Positions 53,655 through 62,564 of a DNA stretch of 64,000 nucleotides are shown one piece after another. The position numbers and the translations under genes are program-made. The notes under the pieces were generated by a model, which ran no database searches, was not told the DNA's origin, and worked only from the letters and a program-made list of their open reading frames with translations. The DNA comes from Gambelia wislizenii (taxonomy: Eukaryota > Chordata > Lepidosauria > Squamata > Crotaphytidae). Location of the stretch: NCBI GenBank assembly GCA_030847615.1, contig JAUMIR010000012.1, positions 2,411,501 through 2,475,500 of the forward strand, given 5' to 3'. How positions within the stretch are numbered: position 1 is the first letter of the stretch; every line of letters starts with the position of its first letter.

Positions 53655-54304
53655 GTGACTGTATGGAACTCGCCATGGCTTCTGCATTCTTTCTCCCATT
53701 GTGTGTCAGTGCTGTGTGGCTAACTGGTGGTGGTAATGGTGGTGGAGTATTGGCGTTGTCCAGGTGTCACCATTGTTGTCCTCGCCTTGCTGTGGCTTGT
53801 GTACCAGTGGTCTCTTGTCTTTTCTTGCCCCCCTGCTTTGTCCCCATCATAGTTTTTCACACTGCATAGATGGGGGTGCAGAATTTGTTCCAGTTCCCAG
53901 GGGACGATTTGGAGGGAGGGTGGTCAGCCAACCAGTGGTGGCTGGTGGCATTCATGTCCATGGGCCGGTGCATCCATGCTCTGAATTTTAATCCAAACTT
54001 TAATGGAGCATCATTTTCCAGAGGGCTAGAGGGGCCACCATGGTGAGGAAGGGGTGAAGAAGACTCCTCCCACCATCTCAGTCACATGTGCCTAAAATCT
54101 GGCTCCAAACCAGAAGCACCTCAGAAGCTCCTTGTGAAATGCAGGCATCTGTATTGCAGTTATAGGATTTGCAGTTATAGGATTTGGATCCATAACTACT
54201 CTGCATTCAGTAAGACTATGTAGTCATACTGTAAGACTGTGTAAATGTCCCCTGAAGCCCACCTTAAGAGCTGGCAGGCACATGAAGGGAATGGCTAGAC
54301 CAGA

Positions 54305-54465
54305 GTTTCCAACTTAGACCAGAGTTTCCAACCTGTGGCCTCCAGGTGTTTTGGACTACAGCTCCCAGAATTCCTGCCCATTGGAGCAGCTGGCTCAGGC
54401 TTCTGGGAGTTGGAGTCTGAAACATCTGGAGGGCCACAGGTTGGACACCACTGGGCTAGACCATG
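54305..54465. mobile_element. Foldback MITE (ACCTGTGGCCTCCAG family)
   Basis: CCAACCTGTGGCCTCCAGGT, TTTTGGACTACAGCTCCCAG on the left pair with TTCTGGGAGTTGGAGTCTGA and CTGGAGGGCCACAGGTTGG on the right. Part copies occur at about 34380-34490, 39585-39690 and 42465-42535. TAGACCAGAGTTTCCAAC is also directly repeated at the left edge. Confidence 0.65.
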
Positions 54466-54557
54466 AAGAATTTAGCATGATGGATGCATTAGATGGTTGG
54501 GGCGCTGCACTGACCCACTACCACCATGGGACCTCAGAAGGCCACACCCCACCCACT

Positions 54558-54782
54558 ATGGCCCAATCCACACTACACAAATGATCCAGTTTGAAACTGG
54601 ATTATTTGCCATGGCTCCTTCCTATGGAATCTTGGGATTTGTATGTTAATGAGGCACCAGCACTCTTTGATGGAGAAGTCTAAAGACCTTGTAAAACTAC
54701 AAATCCCAGAATTCCATGGGAAGGAGCCATGGCAAATAATCCAATTCCAAACTGGATTATTTGTGTAGTGTGGATTTATCCT
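54558..54782. mobile_element. Foldback MITE with ~78-bp inverted arms
   Basis: AATCCACACTACACAAATG at the left and ATTTGTGTAGTGTGGATT at the right are inverse complements, continuing inward through TTGCCATGGCTCCTTCC / GGAAGGAGCCATGGCAA and GGGATTTGTA / TACAAATCCC. Arms nearly identical, so young. Resembles hAT-derived MITEs but I could not see a clean 8-bp duplication. Confidence 0.75.
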
Positions 54783-55369
54783 GTGTCCCCATCACCAGAT
54801 TTTTATTGTTTTTTTTAAACCAGTTTTGGGGAGTAAAAGTCTCCTTGGAGCATCAGAAATGACCTTGGGAGGCTGTACGGCATGTGGCTCACACTTTCCA
54901 TACCCTGACATGAGAGAGTCACATTTTATTTATGGCATGCATGTTCTTTTTTCCCTATTTTACATCTGGGTGCATGGATCACCCAAGTGACATTTGGCAA
55001 GAGGCAGACAAAATTCAAATACCTTTTCAGACAGTGTGTAATTAAATTATAGAAATGATTACTGAACGATTAGTCACACCCATTGGCTCGGATGGCTTTT
55101 TTGGAAGAAGAAGAAGAAGAAGAAAAGATTTGCAGTCACAGGGAGAGATCTGTCAAGGGCTATTAGCCCTGCTGGTGCTGAAGGATACCTTTATATTTTG
55201 AAGACTGTCTAGTTTTGATGATGGCATCCACAACAGACAAGAGAGATGGGCAGGACATTCTTGCTTTTCATGAAAAGTGGGGTGTGGTGGCATCATTTTA
55301 TAGTTCCAGTGACAGAGGTGATGCTCTACAAAAATAAAACAATTAACCAGGAGTGTGGGTTTTTTTTTT

Positions 55370-55555
55370 GAATTCTGATCTACCTAGTATTTGGATGGGA
55401 GACTACCAAGGAATCCCAGGTGCTGGAGGCTCTATTTCAGAGGAGGGAATTGGCAACACCACCTCTAAGTATTCCTTGCCTAAGAAAACTCTGTGAAATT
55501 CATGGGGTTACCATAAGTCAGTGGGTGACTTGAAAGCACAGACACACACATGGGC
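55370..55555 (+). mobile_element. 5S rRNA-derived SINE, plus strand
   Basis: CTAGTATTTGGATGGGAGAC is the 3' region of 5S rRNA (TTAGTACTTGGATGGGAGAC). It continues with CCCAGGTGCTGGAGGCT, ATTCCTTGCCTAAGAAAACT and GACTTGAAAGCACA, the known layout of squamate 5S-derived SINEs. Confidence 0.8.
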
Positions 55556-55585
55556 CTAAATACCCTAAAGGCACCAGATCCCACC

Positions 55586-55710
55586 TGAACTTCCAGAGAA
55601 TGGGGAAAGGTGCCTTTTTGGACTGGCACTCCCAGAATCCCCAGCCAATTATGCTGGGGGATTTGGGGAGTGGCAGTCCCAAAAGAAGAACCTTCTCCAA
55701 TCCCAGAAGG
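55586..55710. repeat. Short foldback repeat
   Basis: GGAAAGGTGCCTTTTTGGAC and GGCACTCCCAGAATCCCC pair with GGGGAGTGGCAGTCCC and AAAAGAAGAACCTTCTCC. No coding potential. Confidence 0.55.
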
Positions 55711-55749
55711 ATGACCAAGGAATCCAAGTTGCAGTGGGCTCTATTTCAG

Positions 55750-56395
55750 AGGAAAGAACTGGCCAAACCACCTCCCATCCAAGTACTAACCAGGACTGAC
55801 CCTGCTTAGCTTCCAAGATCAGATAGAATCTGGTGCCTTCAAGTCGTCTGTCGACTTATGGCGACCCAATGAATTTCATAGGGATTTCTTAAACAAGGAA
55901 AACTCAGAGGCCATGATGAAGGATAACCTACCACCACCTGGTATTCATTGGTAGTCTCCCATCCAAGTACTAACCAGGGCTGACCCTGCTTAGCTTCCAA
56001 GATCAGATAGGATCTGGTGCCTTCAAGTCGTCTGTCGACTTATGGCGACCCAATGAATTTCATAGGGATTTCTTAAACAAGGAAAACTCAGAGACCATGA
56101 TGAAGGATAACCTACCACCACCTGGTATTCATTGGTAGTCTCCCATCCAAGTACTAACCAGGGCTGACCCTGCTTAGCTTCCAAGATCAGATAGGATCTG
56201 GTGCCTTCAAGTCGTCTGTCGACTTATGGCGACCCAATGAATTTCATAGGGATTTCTTAAACAAGGAAAACTCAGAGGCCATGATGAAGGATAACCTACC
56301 ACCACCTGGTATTCATTGGTAGTCTCCCATCCAAGTACTAACCAGGGCTGACCCTGCTGAGCTTCCAAGACCAGGCAGGATCTGGTGCCTTCGGG
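55750..56395 (-). repeat. 184-bp tandem array of a 5S-derived SINE
   Basis: The word TGGTGCCTTCAAGTCGTC starts at 55831, 56015 and 56199, and a variant TGGTGCCTTCGGG at 56383, so the period is exactly 184 bp. Each unit contains, inverted, the 5S rRNA segment (GTCTCCCATCCAAGTACTAA and GACCCTGCTTAGCTTCCAAG) joined to the SINE tail (TCGACTTATGGCGACCCAAT). The units are almost identical. Confidence 0.9.
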
Positions 56396-56429
56396 TTGTT
56401 TAGACCACTAAGTCTGACTTTTTGGTTGT

Positions 56430-56625
56430 TATTGTTGTGTGCCTTTAAGTTGTCTCTGACTTATGAGACCCTAAGATGAACCAACTGCAGGGTTTCCTTG
56501 GTGAGATTTGTTCAGGGGGGATTTTCCATGGCCTTCCTCTCAGGCTAAAAAAATTGCCACTTGTCTAAGGCTACTCAGTAGGTTTCCATGGCTGGGCTGT
56601 GGATTCGAATCCTGGTCTCCAGAGT
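56430..56625 (-). mobile_element. tRNA-derived SINE, minus strand
   Basis: TTGTTGTGTGCCTTTAAG, GACTTATGAGACCCTAAG, GGTTTCCATGGCTGGGC and GGATTCGAATCCTGGTCTCC (inverted B box) show a nearly full-length inverted copy. Confidence 0.75.
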
Positions 56626-57245
56626 TGGAAGCTTTACTGTTTTCCCAAAACAGTCATTTCTGATGCCAGCCCCTTCCTGGCCATGGGGCAGCCAGCACAC
56701 TGACAGAACCTCACAGGGGTCTTTGTGGCCGTCTGGCTGCATTGGAGAGGGGTTATACGAGGCTTCATAAGAAGGATTTTGGAGGGTCACATCAAGAAAT
56801 AGCATAGCTACATCTCCAAAAGCAGAATCTTGACCATCATATCTTCAGAAGAAGGAGAAAGCACAGCTGCTTTGAGATGTCTTCTCCCTGGTTACCTCCA
56901 GCCAGAGCCATCTGGAAAGTGAGATGCGATTACGCTTTGGGGTGGAAAAAAACCCAGACAGGATATTGGCTGGGAGAAAGCCAAGAAGTCTCCTGAGAGA
57001 CTCCAACAGACTTCTGACAGGCAGGCAGCCATGTTGAGTCCCTGGACGGGTGGCCTATTAATTTTGAAGGCAAAGCCCTGGCTGGAGGTCAGCCAGGGAG
57101 AGATTGGAGAATTAGAAACCAAAGGCCATTTTAGGGCAGGCAAAAATACGGGAGTTTATTTTGAAGCATTCTTTAAAAAGAAAAGAAATAATAACCTTAG
57201 TCTGAATCCTCTAGCATAGTGTGCATTATGTACCTTTACATATAT

Positions 57246-57508
57246 AAGTTGACCCCGTATACATGGGGAATACATTTCTTGGATTTACTGTTTATATGTG
57301 AAACTGCTGATAATAGCAAGGCCTATTAAAATAAAGAACTTCTGGTACAAAGATACCATAAAGTTGCATTGGAGGACCTAGTTATTCCTAGAGAGGACAC
57401 CTCTCTAGGCATTTTCCAACACAACTTTATGGTATGTGTTCCTATTTTTTCACCTCTGGTTAACTGAGACTACAGATATTGTTTCTGCAGATATGGTGGA
57501 TGACCTGT
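57246..57508. mobile_element. Tigger-like non-autonomous DNA transposon
   Basis: TTGACCCCGTATACATGGGG at one end, GATATGGTGGATGACCTG at the other; middle words as in the 33321-33583 copy (AATAGCAAGGCCTATTAAAA, CTCTCTAGGCATTTTCCA). Confidence 0.65.
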
Positions 57509-57974
57509 ACTCTGCTTAGCTATATAGCAGAGGGGCTAAGAAACCCAGGGGGTGCATTGCAAAGACATGAAGATGCATAACCAGACACTGGCAAGAATGT
57601 CCTGATGAATATCGGACTCAACTGATGCCCGCTGGCATGCCCTAGCCAGTGTCTTGATGTGCATCTGTCCCAATGAACATCCACCACTTCACTGGCTTCC
57701 CTACGTAGTCACGCAACAGCAGACGTTTACTGCATACGGACTTTATTGTAGTGCCCAATTCTAATTTCCCCCAAGAAGATTCCAGCCCTTTTCTATTTCG
57801 GCAAAATGGAAGCAAATCAATTTGACCATAGAATATCTGGATCAACACAAGAAAAGGGAGAGAAAAATTTAAAAGCAGTACTGAATTGTAAAACATTAGC
57901 ACAAAATCCAGATTCTTTAAATGGGTAACGGAATCGGCCCATCATTATGAAACAGTAGCATCCCCAAGAAGGTT

Positions 57975-58090
57975 TGGGCCTAAATCCAGTTACTTAGTCC
58001 CCATTAGAGTAGACCCAACAATTCAATGGAACCTACCCAAGTGTTGACTTGCCATATTTCTATAGATTAGGAGAGGCTACTCTAGTTTTA
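57975..58090. repeat. Small foldback element (TTAGTCCCAAC family), partial
   Basis: CTTAGTCCCCATTAGAGTAG, AATTCAATGGAACCTACC, GTGTTGACTTGCC and GGCTACTCTAG match the family at 10.6 and 59.7 kb. Confidence 0.5.
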
Positions 58091-58379
58091 GGTCTGTGAC
58101 AAAGCAGCAGAAGCTGAGCAAAGATGAAACAAGTCGAAAAGTTACCTGTTTGGGACTGCAATGGTATTTTGCTTCCGGCCGCTATTTTGGCTGATATACA
58201 GTCAGAAAGAGGCATTTTGGCAAGACGGGTGGGGTGCATTTTTTGGCCCATTTGGGGATCTTTGACTTGTTTTTAGGCAAGAAATCCCCAGCCAAATATA
58301 TATATATATTGCAAGGTAATAAGACTGATGCAAAGGCTTTGAGGTCTTCAAAAGTGGACCACAATTCCCTTTAAAGGGT

Positions 58380-58460
58380 TGAGCTGTATTCTCCCCAAAT
58401 AGGTTCACCACCTTGGATAGCTCCATTAAAATTTGGACTATAACCCAGAGTGGATTCAAG
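58380..58460. mobile_element. Half foldback MITE (GGATAGCTCC family)
   Basis: AGGTTCACCACCTTGGATAG, CTCCATTAAAATTTGGAC and CAGAGTGGATTCAAG form the right arm of the family that also flanks the 24-kb minisatellite. Confidence 0.6.
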
Positions 58461-58919
58461 TACGGTGGCATGAAGTCAAGGTTGGTATGGGGCAAGGTTG
58501 ATGGAATCCAGTAAGAAAGTCATGTTTGTGGACAGCCAGGAAGGTGGGAACTGACTGGGGAATTGATGCAAGCAAAAGAATCAATTGGCATTGGTGATGG
58601 TCATGTTCAAAATAAAGGAGATCCACCAGAGGTCCAAATGGCGGATTTGTGTGCGTGTGTAAAATGTGGAGTCAAAGCATCCAGGTAGTGGCTTGATGCT
58701 GGTAGTTTCTCCCACACAATGGCGGTATTGCAATAGGTGCGCAATGGAAAAATTACTCAGCCCACTGTTGCGTCAAACTCAGCCTGGTTCTAATCAAGCC
58801 ACATCATCACCATATAAATGCCAAGCTGGTCATTCAAACTTGCCTACAGTCAAAGGAAGATGGCCAGAACTTCCTCAGTTACCCCTCAACCCAACTCTGT
58901 CTCTGTCCCTGATCTGCAG

Positions 58920-59097
58920 GACACCACCACCAGCCTCGGAGAGCCCCAGAACCTTCTCACGGTCCGCAAGATCTCGGTGGCCAGGATGCACTCCTTGCCC
59001 AACGATAGCTACATGTTCCGCCCTGTGATGCCGGCCAAAACTCCCTACCCACTCCATGAAGCAGATCTGGAGGCCTACTCATACAAGTCACCAAGAG
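58920..59097 (+). CDS. CACNA1H: CACNA1H exon (C-terminal tail, 58920)
   Basis: The acceptor CCTGATCTGCAG ends at 58919 and the donor GTAATG starts at 59098. 59 codons plus one base, entering in phase 0. It encodes DTTTSLGEPQNLLTVRKISV then ARMHSLPNDSYMFRPVMPAK. VRK-SV-RM-SLPNDSYMFRP is strongly conserved in Cav3 C-termini and anchors this exon. It can follow either the exon at 51100 or the predicted cassette exon. Confidence 0.97.
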
Positions 59098-59154
59098 GTA
59101 ATGCATCTTTTTTTGGGGGTCTGGCAGTGGTGAGGGGGGGGGGAATGTGCCAGA

Positions 59155-59345
59155 GATTACCTACAGCTTCCATATCAGGGGTGCAGTGAATTCTCTTTGA
59201 GTTGTATTACAGTCTTTAAAGGAGTCATCCAAGGTGCTGAATCCATCAGGGGCTACTCTTCAGCATCCTTGAGAGCTCCATTAAAGATACTATTTGGTTC
59301 AGCACCTTGGATAGTTCCTTTAGTCTATTCCCTTTAATGCTGGAG
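59155..59345. mobile_element. Foldback MITE (GTGAATCC...GGATAGCTCC family)
   Basis: CAGTGAATTCTCTTTGAGTT, GTCATCCAAGGTGCTGAATC on the left; TTGGTTCAGCACCTTGGATA and GTTCCTTTAGTCTATTCCC on the right. The word TTCAGCACCTTGGATAGTTCC is essentially the core of the 41-bp minisatellite at 24 kb. Confidence 0.6.
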
Positions 59346-59571
59346 GAGAGACCTAGAGGTCATGTAGATTGTCCCCCAATCTAGATTGCTGTCTTTAGAT
59401 GCATTTTAGGAGCATAGAAGAAAGATTGAACTGCTGGTTGCCTCTTGTACATGCAATGTGGGGAGGGCACTGTCTTCTTTGCCTCAGGCAGCCAATTCTT
59501 GGGACAGCCTTCCCTGTTCCCAACTACCCTCCCACTTGAGAATGTAGAGTAAGTTGTAGACAATGGCCTAG

Positions 59572-59823
59572 ATCCAAATGGTTAGTCCCAACTAGAGCAG
59601 CCCCATAGGCCTGAATCCTGTTGTTAGTGCCAAGTAGAACAGACCCATTGAATCAAGTGAGACTTACCTAACTGTTGACTCTGTTTAATAACTGTTTCAA
59701 CAGGTCTATACTCTTAAATTGGGGCTAGCAATAGAATCCAAGTCATTCGATTGGGAAATCATCACATAAGGAAATCCCATTCATTCAATGGGTCTACTCT
59801 AGTGAGGATTAACAACAGTTCCA
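59572..59823. repeat. Foldback element (TTAGTCCCAAC family), double
   Basis: GGTTAGTCCCAACTAGAGCA, GTTGTTAGTGCCAAGTAGAA and CTAACTGTTGACTC are mirrored by CAATGGGTCTACTCTAGTGA and GGATTAACAACAG. Confidence 0.55.
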
Positions 59824-59975
59824 GGTCCATACTTGTTGTGGGGACCACTGGATGTGTTTCTCATTGTGGGTTCCAGTCACCCCACCACCAACAGCTTGCT
59901 TTGAGTTTCTCAAAGAACTCCATCATTGCTTGATGCTTCCGACAACAATAACGTCCCTTCTTCTACATCTTCTAG

Positions 59976-60160
59976 GCTCCATCACTTCTGTACGTTCCCA
60001 ACCGGTGGGGACCTGCTCCTCGTCCCTGAGGGTTCCCCGGGAATCCTTTCAACCAACAACTCCACCTCCTCACCACAAAGACCGAGGCGTCCCCTGGAAG
60101 CTTCGCCCTCCACAGGGGCCACCCCACTCTCCCAGTGTCAACCGGCTCCTGTGCAGACAG
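59976..60160 (+). CDS. CACNA1H: CACNA1H exon (C-terminal tail, 59976)
   Basis: The acceptor CATCTTCTAG ends at 59975 and the donor GTGGGG starts at 60161. It completes a Gly codon, encodes 61 more and ends in phase 0. The sequence is low-complexity and poorly conserved (GSITSVRSQPVG, PTTPPPHHKDRG) up to the conserved end SPSVNRLLCRQ, which matches SPSLSRLLCRQ of mammals and fixes the frame. Confidence 0.95.
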
Positions 60161-60309
60161 GTGGGGCTCTTTGGCATTCAACTGGTCTCCTACAACTGGA
60201 GGGAAAAGATGTAGTTTCCCTGGACCAAAAACAAAAGGCCACTTCCTCACACTGAGTAATATTCACCCATCACTCTCACCTTCCAGAGGATATCAATAGC
60301 CAAAGGAGT

Positions 60310-60588
60310 TTTCTGTTGTTGTTATGTGCTGTCAAATTGACCCTGACTTATGGTGAACCCTAAGGCAAAATTTTCATGGGGTTGTCTTGGCAAGATCTGT
60401 TAACGAAAGGTTTCCCATTGCCTTGCTCTTTGGATGAGAGAGTGTGTCTTGCTCAAGGCTGAGCAGGGATTTGAACCTGGTGCCTGGAAGTCCTAATCCA
60501 CCATTCAAATCACCACATCAGGCTGGCTCGCTGGTGCCTTTAAGTCGACTCTGACTTATGGCAACTTTATCATAGGGTTTTCTTGGCA

Positions 60589-60636
<48 letters not shown>

Positions 60637-60955
60637 GAGGAGGTTTGCCACTGTGATGCTGTGATCCTCTGAGGCTGAGAGATTGTGACTTTTTCAAGAT
60701 CACCCAATGGGTTTCTATGGCTGAGTGGGGATTTGAACCCTGTTCTCCCAGAGTCCTAGCCCAACATTCAAGCCACTACACCATGCTGGGTCTAAATAGT
60801 ATAGTTTTCTCTGCAATATTTCTTCCAAGGAGGTTTGCCCTTCCCTTCCTCTGAGGCTGAGAGAGTGTGACTAGCTCAGCATCATCCAGTGGGTTTTTGT
60901 GGCTGAAGGGGGAGTTTGAACTCTGGTCTCCTGGAGTCCTAGTCCAGTACTCAGA
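60310..60955 (-). mobile_element. Three tRNA-derived SINEs in tandem, minus strand
   Basis: Inverse SINE signatures begin at about 60313, 60530 and 60815: GACTTATGGTGAACCC, GACTTATGGCAACTTT, CTTCCTCTGAGGCTGAGAG; inverted B boxes are GGATTTGAACCTGG (60466), GGATTTGAACCCTG (60728) and GAGTTTGAACTCTGG (60911). The middle copy has a (TA)n run at 60591-60632. Confidence 0.75.
60591..60632. repeat. (TA)n microsatellite
   Basis: About 20 TA units inside a SINE copy. Confidence 0.95.
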
Positions 60956-61534
60956 CGCAGCCAGAGAGATACAAGGTAGTGATGGAAAAGATATTTACTG
61001 TTGCTTCTTGGTCAAGAAATGCGTTTCCTGATACCGCAAACACAGTCAGAAGAATAACACAGAAGCAAGAATTCCCTCAGACATCCCTGTCCTATTTAGG
61101 ATTTTAAAAGCCAAAATGCCATCTTCATCACCTTGAATCTGGATTGCAAGTGTGTTGGCGGCCAGCGCAATTCCTTTGGAACTGGTGTCATTTGAGTCTC
61201 CAGTCAGGCATTCCTGCTAGCGTTCCATCAACCTCATATTACTACTAGCTGTAGCTGCTGTGTCATCTCCAAGGGCAGCCCGAGGCAGCATGCGTTGCAG
61301 TAGTCTAAAGAGGATGTTGCCTCATTGCAGCACTCAGTTACTCTGGTCAGGTTCTCCTTCTCCAAGAAATACTGTAGATCCCCAAGGTACATATGGAGAA
61401 CACCACTGGGCCGCCAATGTCAGAATGGCTCCAAAAGTACTCCTAAGCTATGCTCCTCCTCATTACTACATTCCTTCACCTGTTTGCTCAGGGGAGCAAA
61501 GGAAAACAGGAAAACCAGGATGAAGGCCTGCCAA

Positions 61535-62450
61535 GGTTATGAGGAGGAGGGCGACCAAAATAGTGGGAGGTCTGGAAGCCATTATGTCCTATGAGGAGCG
61601 GCTTAGGGAGCTGGGTATGTTTAGCCTGGAGAAGAGAAGGTTGAGAGGTGACATGATAGCCATGTTTAAATATTTGAAGGGATGTCATACTGAGGATGGA
61701 GCAGGCTTGTTTTCTGCAGCTCCAGAGACTAGGAGCGTGTCCAGAGGAGGGCGACTAAAATGGTGAAAGGTCTGGAAACCATGACTTATGAGGAGAGACT
61801 TAGGGAGCTGGGTATGTTTAGCTTGGAAAAAAGACGGTTAAGAGGCGATAGGATAGCCCTGTTTAAGTATTGGAAGGGGTGTCACGTTGAGGATGGAGCA
61901 GGCTTGTTTTCTGTTGCTCCAGAGACTGGAACACGGAGCAATGGATGCAAGCTCCAGGAACAGAGATTCCACCTCAACATTAGGAGGAACTTTCTGACAG
62001 TCAGAGCTGTTCGGCAGTGGAACGCACTCCCTCGGAGCGTGGTGGGGTCTCCTTCCTTGGAGGTCTTTAAACAGAGGCTGGATGGCCATCTGTCAGGGAT
62101 GCTTTGATCAAGATTTCCTGCATGGCAGGGGGTTGGACTGGATGGCCCTCGTGGTCTCTTCCAACTCTGCAATTCTATGATTCTATGATTCTAGGACACG
62201 GAGCAATGGGTTCAAACTAGAGGAAAAGAGATTCCGCTTAAACATTAGGAAGAACTTCTTGGCAGTAAGAGCTGTTCAGAAGTGGAACACACTTCCTAGG
62301 AGTGCAGTGGAGTCTCCTTCTTTGAAGGTTTTGAAACAGAAGTGAATGGTCATCCATCAGGAGTGCTTTGGTGGTGTCTTCCTGCATGCAGAATGGGGTT
62401 GGACTAGATGGCCCTTGTGGTCTCTTCCAACTCTATGATTCTATGAGGTC
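61535..62450 (+). mobile_element. Outer CR1 LINE interrupted by an inner CR1
   Basis: The outer copy runs from about 61535 to 61734 ([18 protein letters not shown] and MFKYLKGCHTEDGAGLF), breaks after CAGAGACTAGGA, and resumes at 62191 with CTAGGACACGGAGCAATGGG to end near 62448 in CTATGATTCTATGA. Confidence 0.88.
61735..62190 (+). mobile_element. Inner CR1 LINE with 6-bp target duplication
   Basis: 5'-truncated CR1 starting GCGTGTCCAGAGGAGGGCG, encoding [40 protein letters not shown] and VVGSPSLEVFKQRLDGHLS in one open frame, and ending in the tail ATTCTATGATTCTATGATT. It is flanked by CTAGGA (61729-61734 and 62191-62196) and is less damaged than the outer copy. Confidence 0.88.
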
Positions 62451-62564
62451 ACGTTGCTGAGAATCTCCCAGAACGTGAAACCTGGCCATGTATTTGTTTT
62501 ACTCTTGATCTAGAAATGCCTATCCCCCTCCACCCACATATTGGCTTCTCTCTTTGTATTTTAG

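Larger units (their letters stand above)
51400..58919. other. 7.5-kb intron in the C-terminal region
   Basis: Holds a complete SINE, several foldback elements, 5S-derived SINEs with a tandem array, a Tigger-like element and a predicted cassette exon (53499-53654). At 52310-53480, 54800-55360, 56640-57230 and 58495-58910 I see no recognised transposable element, apart from a (CA)n run at 53439-53458 and a short (GAA)n run at 55104-55126. Confidence 0.7.
59098..59975. other. Intron with two foldback elements
   Basis: 878 bp: a GTGAATCC-family foldback (59155-59345) and a TTAGTCCCAAC-family foldback (59572-59823). The rest, 59350-59570 and 59830-59970, shows nothing recognised. Confidence 0.75.
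60161..62564. other. Last intron
   Basis: 2.4 kb: three inverted SINE copies (60310-60955), one with an internal (TA)n run, an unrecognised block (60960-61520) and nested CR1 elements (61535-62450). Confidence 0.75.

Noticed and set aside
53326..53676. 116-codon minus-strand ORF
   Set aside because: Shadow of the predicted plus-strand cassette exon and its flank.
55750..56395. 5S rRNA gene cluster
   Set aside because: Only the 3' half of the 5S sequence is present, mutated and joined to a SINE tail, so it is SINE-derived rather than functional 5S genes.
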